In this document: in pieces, positions 1 through 6,801 of the stretch
How the letters are laid out: every line of letters starts with the position of its first letter
How positions within the stretch are numbered: the first letter of the stretch is position 1
Source: Acidobacteriota bacterium
Lineage (GTDB): Bacteria; Acidobacteriota; Polarisedimenticolia; J045
Direction: 5' to 3'
Assembly (NCBI GenBank): GCA_027064265.1
Contig: JAMOQA010000525.1
Coordinates: 1 to 6,801 of the forward strand
Length of the DNA: 6,801 nt
Program-made: the position numbers and the translations under genes
The notes under the pieces: model-generated
Told to the model about the DNA's origin: nothing
The model's database searches: none
What the model saw: only the letters and a program-made list of their open reading frames with translations

Positions 1-1746
1 ATGGTACCCGTCCAGATCGAACTCCTCCCGGGAGAAGCGAAGACCGACGCTGATCGAGAGGTTCGGCCGCGGCTCGTAGGTGTCGTTGATGTAGACCGCG
101 TAGTAGTTGCCCAGGGCCTCGTGCTCCTGGTTGCGCGGGATGAACCCGTTGATGTTGTAGTAATCGGTGATGTTGTTGCCACCACCTCCCATCGACAGCG
201 AGTCCGCGTGCTGCACCTCGTAGCGCTCGACGAACGGACGGATGTTCTCCCGGTTCCAGTAGCGCACCCGCATCAGGGAGAAACCGGCCTTGACCCGGTG
301 GCTGCCACCGAGCCAGTCGCTGATGAACTGCTCGGCATCCAGCAGGTAGGACCACCGCTGCCGCTGGTCCTTGTACGTCCGCCAGAACGTCCCGCTGCGC
401 TGCGAACCCATGTTCCGGTCCATGCAGTACTGGCGGGTCCAGTCGAGACCGCTGATGTAGGGGTGGCCCTCGACCGGCTGGTTCCCGAGCCCGATGATGT
501 CGGAAGCCGGCATGCAGGCGTTGCGGGCGTTCGGATCGTAGGGCCGGTACTTCACCTCGATGTCGGAGTAGGCCACCGTCGCCTCGAAGAAGAACGACGA
601 GCTGAACGGGGCCGTCCAGACCAGCTGGTAGGTCGGCCCGCCGCTCTCGTACGTGAACCCGCTCTCCTTCGGCGTGATCGAGTTGACGCCCGCCGGCTTC
701 ACGATCAGCGGGTCGGCCCGGTACTGGAACTGCAGCTTGTTCTTCGGCGTCACCTGCCAGGTGATCTTGTCCGCGCTGCGGACCAGCCGCCGGGTCTGCG
801 TGTAGTTGTTGCCCCCGATGACCAGGATCGGCATCTGGATCCCGCGGTACTCGTGGCTGATGAAGTACCACAGGTGGTCCTTGATGATCGGACCGCCGAG
901 GGAGAGGGAGGGCTGGAAGACCTTGAAGTCGAGTGGATCGGTGTCGCCCGCCGCGTCGTTGTCGAACGAGCTGTCCCGCAGGAAGACGTTGAACGTCCCC
1001 TCGAACTCGTTGCCGCCGGACTTCGTCACCACCTTGGCGAACGCGCCGACCGCGCCGCCGTAGGAGGCATCGGCCCCCGAGTCGACCACCTGGATCTCCT
1101 CGATCGAGTCGGGGTTGATCTCCTGCATGAACTGCCCGGTCAACGGGTCGACGTTGCTGACGTTGTCGACCATCACCTTGAAGTCCCGGTCACGGGAACC
1201 GTGGACGTTCGGGTTCCCGTCACCGTCCGCGTCGTTCACGCCGGGAGCCAGGGTGAAGATGTTCTCGACGTCACGGCCCATGATGGGCAGGTCCGAGATC
1301 ATCTCCTCGGAGAACTCGGTCGAGGTCGCCGCCTTCTCGAGGTCGACGACCTTCCGCTTCGCCTTCACCTCGACGACCTCGGTGATCTGCTCGGTGAGGG
1401 CGAGGACGACGTTCCGGGTCTGCCCGGCGATCACCCGGACCCCGGTCTGCCGGGCCGCGGCATACCCCGGCATCTGGGCGACAACGATGTAGGCCGATCC
1501 AACCGGAACGACCGGGAAGATGGCCTGCCCGTTGGCGTCCGTCATCTTCGCCGTCTGGGGGAACTGGTGGTTCGCGTCCGCCAGCACGACCGTCGCCCCC
1601 GGCAGGGGGGACTTCTGCCCGTCCTTGGTGACCTCGTAGACGATGACGCGGATTCCACCGGTGGCACCGGCCAGGACGCGGGTGACACCTGCCCCCAGGA
1701 CGAGCGACAGGCACAGCACGACAAGACCGAGCGAGCGAAGCCTCAT
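1..1746 (-). CDS. TonB-dependent outer-membrane receptor with carboxypeptidase-regulatory-like N-terminal domain (3'-truncated by window edge)
   Basis: The first 582 residues are in the window and the gene continues past its left edge. Residues 1-26 form a signal peptide (basic start MRLR, hydrophobic core, cleavage near VLA26). Residues about 30-115 look like a carboxypeptidase-regulatory-like beta-sandwich (PLPGATVVL, DANGQAIFPVVPVG, MPGY). Residues about 130-250 are the plug: LPIMGRDVENIF, a VHGSRDRDF segment, an IEEIQVV strand and the hallmark VVTKSGGNEFEG at 239-250. Barrel strands follow, rich in Tyr, Phe and Trp. A TonB box is not clear; TEVVEVKAK (122-130) is the nearest candidate. 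Family members import large or scarce substrates across the outer membrane using TonB/ExbBD energy; the substrate here cannot be told. Two ATGs stand in tandem at 1749 and 1746. The second is preferred because GGGGGAGG (1759-1752) lies 5 nt before it and only 2 nt before the first. Oar-like adhesin or transport roles are possible. The family call is secure, the ligand unknown. Confidence 0.93.
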   Translation of the reverse strand, partial: MRLRSLGLVVLCLSLVLGAGVTRVLAGATGGIRVIVYEVTKDGQKSPLPGATVVLADANHQFPQTAKMTDANGQAIFPVVPVGSAYIVVAQMPGYAAARQTGVRVIAGQTRNVVLALTEQITEVVEVKAKRKVVDLEKAATSTEFSEEMISDLPIMGRDVENIFTLAPGVNDADGDGNPNVHGSRDRDFKVMVDNVSNVDPLTGQFMQEINPDSIEEIQVVDSGADASYGGAVGAFAKVVTKSGGNEFEGTFNVFLRDSSFDNDAAGDTDPLDFKVFQPSLSLGGPIIKDHLWYFISHEYRGIQMPILVIGGNNYTQTRRLVRSADKITWQVTPKNKLQFQYRADPLIVKPAGVNSITPKESGFTYESGGPTYQLVWTAPFSSSFFFEATVAYSDIEVKYRPYDPNARNACMPASDIIGLGNQPVEGHPYISGLDWTRQYCMDRNMGSQRSGTFWRTYKDQRQRWSYLLDAEQFISDWLGGSHRVKAGFSLMRVRYWNRENIRPFVERYEVQHADSLSMGGGGNNITDYYNINGFIPRNQEHEALGNYYAVYINDTYEPRPNLSISVGLRFSREEFDLDGYH

Positions 1747-1751
1747 CATGA

Positions 1752-1759
1752 CCTCCCCC
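1752..1759 (-). promoter_or_regulatory. Ribosome binding site of the TonB-dependent receptor gene
   Basis: GGGGGAGG on the minus strand is followed by TCATG and then the second of two in-frame ATG codons. The 5-nt spacer favours the start at 1746 over 1749, where the spacer would be only 2 nt. Confidence 0.7.
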
Positions 1760-1858
1760 AGGAGGACGGCGGGTGGTCACCCCGGCTCCGCCCCCCGGGC
1801 GCTTTTCCTTCCGTCTCCCGGCCCCGGCTGGGCCGGCGTTCCGGCTCCTCTTCCCGAC

Positions 1859-1873
1859 GCAGAAAACAAGCCC
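1859..1873 (-). promoter_or_regulatory. Weak candidate sigma-54 (-24/-12) promoter element
   Basis: The 15 bases GGGCTTGTTTTCTGC carry the invariant GG and GC of the -24/-12 boxes with the required 10-nt spacing, and match the TGGCACG-N4-TTGC consensus at 7 of 11 positions (misses at -24 T, A, C and the first T of the -12 box). It lies upstream of the receptor gene and just downstream of a gene for a sigma-54 activator. GG-N10-GC arises often by chance in DNA this GC-rich, so confidence is low. Confidence 0.22.
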
Positions 1874-1915
1874 GCCCCGGAGGTAAGCCGCTTCCCCGGG
1901 CACGGCGAGCCGAAC

Positions 1916-1945
1916 CATATACCCCCGCCGTCCCCGCCGGGTCAA
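1916..1945 (-). promoter_or_regulatory. Candidate sigma-70-type promoter for the receptor gene
   Basis: TTGACC (1945-1940) and TATATG (1921-1916) are separated by 18 nt. The -35 box matches five of six consensus bases. The -10 box matches TATA but not the usual final T. It is the best such pair in the gap and would give a leader of about 160 nt before the start at 1746. Spacing and match are only moderate, so this is a candidate rather than a firm call. Confidence 0.33.
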
Positions 1946-1996
1946 GTAGAACCGCCTTTCCGCGGAGTCTTCCCCGCGCGCCGGCCGGGCGGTCGG

Positions 1997-3397
<1,401 letters not shown>

Positions 3398-3401
3398 CCG
3401 G

Positions 3402-3408
3402 TCACCTC
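3402..3408 (-). promoter_or_regulatory. Ribosome binding site of the response regulator, overlapping the kinase stop codon
   Basis: GAGGTGA (3408-3402) precedes the ATG at 3397 by 4 nt and shares bases with the kinase TGA stop (3409-3407). Ribosomes ending on the kinase would sit on this site, which suggests translational coupling of the pair. Confidence 0.7.
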
Positions 3409-6214
3409 ATCCCGTCCGGGCCCGTCGGCCGGCGACCATGCCCTCGGCCGCGGGCAGGAGGACCCGCATGCGGGTACCCCGCTCCTTCCCGTTCTCGACC
3501 ACGATCTCGCCGCCGTGCTCGGAAACGATGCTGTAGCTGATGGAAAGGCCGAGACCCGTACCCTCCCCGGCCTTCTTCGTCGTGAAGAAGGGGTCGAACA
3601 CCCGGTCCCGGATCGCCTCCGGGATGCCCGGTCCATCGTCCTCGACGACGAGCTGCACGCGGCCGCTTTCTCCCGCCGCCACGACCACCCGCACGTGGCC
3701 GCCCTCGCCGACGGCGTCGAGGGCGTTCAGGAGCAGGTTCATCACGACCTGCTGCAGGCGTGAGCGGTCCCCGACGACCACCAGCCCCCGGCCCTCCCCG
3801 ACGACCTCGAGGGAGGCACCCGCCCGCCGCACATGGACGGCGAGCAGGCTCGCCGTCTCCTCGGCGAGCTCTACCAGGTCCACCGGTCCTCGCCCCGGGG
3901 CCCGGGCCCCGGCCGGCCGGGAGAGGGTGAGCAGCCCCCGGGCGATGCGGGAGGCACGGTCCGCCTGGCGCACGATCTTCTCGAGGAGCGGCCGGCGCGG
4001 ATCGTCCTCGCGGGTCTCCTCGAGCAGGATCTGGGCATAGGACGAGATCCCGGTCAGCGGCGTGTTGACCTCGTGAGCCACGCCCGCGGCCAGGAGTCCC
4101 ACCGAGGCGAGGCGATCCTGCTGGATCAGCCGGTCCTCGAGCAGGACCTGCTCGGTGACGTCGTCCAGGACCAGCAGGATGCCGTCGTCACCCGGCGGAC
4201 CCTGGAGGGGGCTGACCACGAGGTTGATCCGCCGCTCACCCCGCCCCGGCGTCGGGACGCGGACCCGGTAGGCCCGGCCCCGGTCGCCTCCCGCGAGAAG
4301 TTCCCCGATCGCCCCGAGAAGACCGAGGGGGAAGACCTCGCGCCAGTCACGACCGAGGACCTGGTCCCGGGGCACGCCCAGGAGCTGTTCGAGGGCCGCG
4401 TTCCAGTGGCGGATCCGACCTTCCCGGTCGATCACCGCCATCCCCATCGGGCTCGACTCGATCAGGGCCTCGGCCCGGGCGGAGAGACGACGGACCAGGT
4501 CCACCTGGGAACGGAGTTCCTGCAGGTGCAGGGCCCCCGCCACCGCCGAGGCGGCGTGACTCGCCACGGTACGGAGCAGTTCGAGGTCGTCCGAGTCGAG
4601 GAGGTTGCCCGCCTTCCGGGGGCCGACGGCGAGCACGGCGATCAGGCGTCCCTCGATCCGGAGGGGGACCAGCACCTGCACCCCCTCCCGGTGGAGGCCC
4701 GGCACCAGCCGCGGCGCCCCCGGGATCATCGCCAGGGTGACCGAGCGGCCCGCGGCGAGCTGTTCGAGCAGGTCACCGCCGAGCCGGGCCCGGACGGGGC
4801 GCCCGGTCTCCGGGTCGACCAGGCGTTCCCCTTCCCCGCGGAGCAGGAGACGGACGACCCCCGCGTCCAGCGCCTCCCGGACCCGGTGTTCGAGGACCCG
4901 GGCGATCCGTGGCAGCTCCTGCTCGGCGGAGAGGTCCCGGCCGAGCCGGGCGAGGGCCCGCCGGAAGCTGTACCGGCGGCGGTAGTAGAGACGCCGGACC
5001 AGGTCCCGGGTCCCCGCCCGGATCGCCGGGGCCAGGGCGGCGGTGCCGAGCACCGCGAAGACGACGGGCAACAGGCCGGACGGCCGGACGAAGAAGGGAA
5101 CCACCCAGCGGGCCACCGACAGCAGGCCGAGGAACAGGAGCAGGGAGAAGCCGAGGGCGGCCGAGAGCTCAAGGCCCCGGCGCAGGAAGAACGCCAGGTC
5201 CATCAGGCGGTACTCGAGAACCGCCCCGGTGAACGTCAGCGGAACAAGGCCGAGGGCGGGCACCGCGAGGAAGCTCCAGGGGAGCTCGCGCCCCGCCACG
5301 ATCGCGGGTACCGCCGCCACGGTCAACCACGGGAGGAGCCCCAGCGTCGTCCCGGCGAGGATCCAGCGGTACCGGACCTTCTCGGTCGGGTCGCCCCCGC
5401 GGCGGAAGGCCCGCGTCGCGAGGATCGCGAGTCCCGCGAGGAAACCGCAGGCGATCCACCCGATCTCGAGGCGGGACTGGAGCAGGTCGATCACCGAGAC
5501 CGGCTCCCGGGCCCGGAGGGCGCCGCCAAGACCGACGAGATGGATCTCCGCCAGGAGGAACGCGACGGGGGGCGCCCAGGCGACGGGAAGCCAGCGGCGG
5601 GTCCGCGGCCTGCCGCCGAGCAGCAGGACGAGATGGATCCACAGGGCCGGGAAGGCCAGGCGGGCGGCCCGGTCCGCCCAGAACAGGACCCAGTCGATCC
5701 CGTCGCCGCGGGACGACCAGGAGACTCCGAGAAGGAGCGCTCCCGCGAGACAGAACATCGCGTGGACGACGAAGCTCCCCCGCCGCCGCGGCCGGGCGAG
5801 GACCGCGGCGGCGGCGGCGAGGAACAGGAGCGCGACCACCCCGTCGAGGATCCGCTCCGGGTACCAGCGCACGACGGCGAGCGTCCGGAGACGCACGTGG
5901 TGCGGGGCCCCGTCCCGGACGAGGGTCAGCCCGAGGGGGGCGCCGGGCCGCACCCGCGCGACCAGGTCCCGCGCAACCCACGCGCGGCGGACCGGTTTGC
6001 CGGAGATCGACACGACCACGTCCCCCTGCCGCACGTCCTGCCCCGCCGCCGGGCCGTCGGGATGGACGTCGGTGACCACCACCCGCCCCCGCTCCTCGCC
6101 GAACGACAGGCCGCACCAGGGAACGATCTCGCGCCACGTCCGCGCCCAGGACACGCCGACCAGGACGACCGCCGCGGCGAGGAGGAGGAGCGGAACGAGG
6201 TCGCGGGGGCGCAT
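3407..6214 (-). CDS. Membrane sensor histidine kinase: periplasmic PDZ, ten TM segments, GAF, PAS, HisKA, HATPase
   Basis: This complete 935-residue protein opens with TM1 (about 7-23), followed by an HtrA-like PDZ domain (about 33-110: GLSF at 35-38 in the position of the carboxylate-binding loop, then TDVHPDGPAAG, VRQGDVVVSISGKPV and LTLVRDG). Nine more hydrophobic segments follow (about 122-140, 148-166, 174-200, 209-230, 251-268, 284-307, 312-335, 347-370, 380-398). Arginine-rich loops at 141-145, 202-207 and 268-284 and the basic YYRRRYSFRR (410-419) fit a positive-inside topology that puts the PDZ in the periplasm. The cytoplasmic part holds GAF (about 430-560), PAS (about 582-690, IRHWNAALEQLLG), HisKA with phospho-acceptor H714 in HEVNTPL, and HATPase with N-box NLLLNALDA (826-834), DDGPGIP (859-865), FDPFFTTK and GEGTGLGL. 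It should phosphorylate the response regulator encoded next. The layout recalls ComP- and PrsK-type multi-TM kinases. No other Met occurs before residue 152, so the start is secure. The ligand is unknown. Confidence 0.96.
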   Translation of the reverse strand: MRPRDLVPLLLLAAAVVLVGVSWARTWREIVPWCGLSFGEERGRVVVTDVHPDGPAAGQDVRQGDVVVSISGKPVRRAWVARDLVARVRPGAPLGLTLVRDGAPHHVRLRTLAVVRWYPERILDGVVALLFLAAAAAVLARPRRRGSFVVHAMFCLAGALLLGVSWSSRGDGIDWVLFWADRAARLAFPALWIHLVLLLGGRPRTRRWLPVAWAPPVAFLLAEIHLVGLGGALRAREPVSVIDLLQSRLEIGWIACGFLAGLAILATRAFRRGGDPTEKVRYRWILAGTTLGLLPWLTVAAVPAIVAGRELPWSFLAVPALGLVPLTFTGAVLEYRLMDLAFFLRRGLELSAALGFSLLLFLGLLSVARWVVPFFVRPSGLLPVVFAVLGTAALAPAIRAGTRDLVRRLYYRRRYSFRRALARLGRDLSAEQELPRIARVLEHRVREALDAGVVRLLLRGEGERLVDPETGRPVRARLGGDLLEQLAAGRSVTLAMIPGAPRLVPGLHREGVQVLVPLRIEGRLIAVLAVGPRKAGNLLDSDDLELLRTVASHAASAVAGALHLQELRSQVDLVRRLSARAEALIESSPMGMAVIDREGRIRHWNAALEQLLGVPRDQVLGRDWREVFPLGLLGAIGELLAGGDRGRAYRVRVPTPGRGERRINLVVSPLQGPPGDDGILLVLDDVTEQVLLEDRLIQQDRLASVGLLAAGVAHEVNTPLTGISSYAQILLEETREDDPRRPLLEKIVRQADRASRIARGLLTLSRPAGARAPGRGPVDLVELAEETASLLAVHVRRAGASLEVVGEGRGLVVVGDRSRLQQVVMNLLLNALDAVGEGGHVRVVVAAGESGRVQLVVEDDGPGIPEAIRDRVFDPFFTTKKAGEGTGLGLSISYSIVSEHGGEIVVENGKERGTRMRVLLPAAEGMVAGRRARTG

Positions 6215-6220
6215 CGGCAG

Positions 6221-6226
6221 CCCTTC
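6221..6226 (-). promoter_or_regulatory. Ribosome binding site of the histidine kinase, overlapping the upstream stop codon
   Basis: GAAGGG (6226-6221) lies 6 nt before the ATG at 6214 and shares bases with the TGA stop (6227-6225) of the preceding gene. It supports the 6214 start and coupling to the gene upstream. Confidence 0.65.
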
Positions 6227-6801
6227 AGAACGCGACCCGCAGGCCGCCGGCCACGCGCGAGCGATGGAGCAGGGCGACGCGGGCCGGGGAGGACCCGCTC
6301 CCGGCCGCGTCCTCCACCCGCGTGCGCCCGTACCCCAGGAGCAGGTCGCAGGCGAATCCGCGCCCCGAGAGGAGACCGAGCCGCTGGGTCAGGCGCACCT
6401 CGCGCCGGATCCAGCGGCCGCCGCCCGCGAGGAGCATGCCGTCTCCCCGGCGGTCGACCAGTTCCTGCCACGTGAACCCGATCCGCGTGCTCCCCGCGAA
6501 CAGGGCGATGCCGCCGTCCAGGGCAAGGAGGCGCCCGCGGGCCCGCGACACCAGCGGAACCAGGGGCACGTCTCCCGGAAGCAGCGGAACCGCTCCCCCG
6601 GCCAACCGGCCGGCGGTCCCCACCAGGTGCAACGCGACGCCGGCGGGGCCGAGCCGGGTCGTGACGCCACCGGTCCAGGTGTCGAGCCTGGCCTCCCGGG
6701 AGAGCAGCAGGAACGGTACCTGGCCCGCGGCGTCGGCCGGCACGGGGCCCGCCCCCCGGGTGCGTCGCAGGGACCAGGACCAGGACGTCATGTCCCGGCC
6801 G
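6225..6801 (-). CDS. Probable outer-membrane beta-barrel-like protein, C-terminal part (5' end beyond window)
   Basis: The frame is open to the right edge, so 191 C-terminal residues are visible and the true start is probably outside. A Met codon at 6791-6789 exists, but the 10 nt before it in the window contain no Shine-Dalgarno. I recognise no named family. The chain has stretches of alternating polar and non-polar residues typical of beta-strands (STRIGFTWQELV, RREVRLTQRLGLL, CDLLLGYGRTRV). It ends RVAGGLRVAF, with Phe at the C-terminus and hydrophobic residues at -3, -5 and -9, as in the C-terminal signature that the BAM machinery reads in outer-membrane proteins. Third positions are G/C-rich as in the neighbouring genes, which supports real coding. 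It ends 10 nt before the kinase gene and overlaps its Shine-Dalgarno, so the two are likely co-transcribed. A surface-assembled barrel or secreted beta-protein is the best reading; a soluble protein is not excluded. Confidence 0.5.
   Translation of the reverse strand, partial: GRDMTSWSWSLRRTRGAGPVPADAAGQVPFLLLSREARLDTWTGGVTTRLGPAGVALHLVGTAGRLAGGAVPLLPGDVPLVPLVSRARGRLLALDGGIALFAGSTRIGFTWQELVDRRGDGMLLAGGGRWIRREVRLTQRLGLLSGRGFACDLLLGYGRTRVEDAAGSGSSPARVALLHRSRVAGGLRVAF

Larger units (their letters stand above)
1747..1996 (-). other. Non-coding gap between the response regulator and the receptor gene
   Basis: These 250 bp between the response-regulator stop (TAG, 1999-1997) and the receptor start hold no convincing gene. 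They contain several short GC-only dyads, for example CCGGC-CCA-GCCGG in the 1815-1835 region, and two short AT-rich patches (around 1861-1869 and 1916-1921) that stand out from the background. No strong intrinsic terminator (long stem plus T-run) follows the regulator stop. The gap most likely carries the promoter and leader of the receptor gene, so that gene is probably a separate transcription unit that may also receive read-through from the operon upstream. Confidence 0.6.

Noticed and set aside
1861..1901. A possible terminator: GCCCG and CGGGC arms (1901-1897 and 1874-1870) followed by TTGTTTTCT on the minus strand.
   Set aside because: The stem is only 5 bp with a loop of about 22 nt and an interrupted T-tract, too weak to call. 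It also overlaps the candidate promoter region.
1271..1945. A minus-strand frame of 224 codons across the gap and receptor start.
   Set aside because: It is out of frame with the clear receptor translation, and its product is Arg/Gly-rich without motifs.
1951..1996. GC-only dyads just after the response-regulator stop (such as CCGC-N6-GCGG).
   Set aside because: Four-base stems without a T-run are expected by chance in DNA this GC-rich and do not support a terminator or an activator site.
3833..6475. An 880-codon open frame on the plus strand.
   Set aside because: It is antisense to the histidine kinase. Stop codons are rare here because of G/C third positions. The product is a charged, Pro/Gly/Glu-rich low-complexity chain.

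Overview
The window is very GC-rich bacterial DNA, and third codon positions in the real genes are almost always G or C. All four supportable genes lie on the minus strand, so transcription runs from high to low coordinates. Signal-peptide and outer-membrane-barrel features, a TonB-dependent receptor with a carboxypeptidase-regulatory-like N-terminal domain, and a sigma-54 activator point to a diderm (Gram-negative) bacterium. Large numbers of such receptors are typical of Acidobacteriota and some related high-GC lineages. The phylum is an inference, not something the sequence proves.

Layout in transcription order. (1) 6801-6225: the 3' part of a gene cut by the window edge, probably an outer-membrane beta-barrel-like protein ending in phenylalanine. 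(2) 6214-3407: a 935-residue membrane histidine kinase with the order TM, periplasmic PDZ, nine more TM segments, GAF, PAS, HisKA, HATPase. (3) 3397-1997: a complete NtrC-family sigma-54-dependent response regulator (receiver, AAA+, Fis-type HTH). Genes 1-3 are separated by 10 and 9 nt, and at each junction the Shine-Dalgarno of the next gene overlaps the stop of the previous one, so they look like one translationally coupled operon. (4) After a 250-bp non-coding gap with candidate promoter elements comes the first 582 codons of a TonB-dependent receptor (1746-1), which runs off the left edge.

How they may work together (inference). The kinase shows a PDZ domain, a class that binds protein C-termini, to the periplasm, and the gene just upstream encodes a protein with an outer-membrane-type C-terminus. 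The kinase would phosphorylate the sigma-54 activator, which could act on targets that may include the neighbouring receptor gene; a partial -24/-12-like element lies in that gene's leader. The most interesting idea here is a two-component system that monitors outer-membrane protein state through a PDZ sensor and answers through sigma-54. The long plus-strand open frames that cover much of the window are antisense shadows produced by codon bias.
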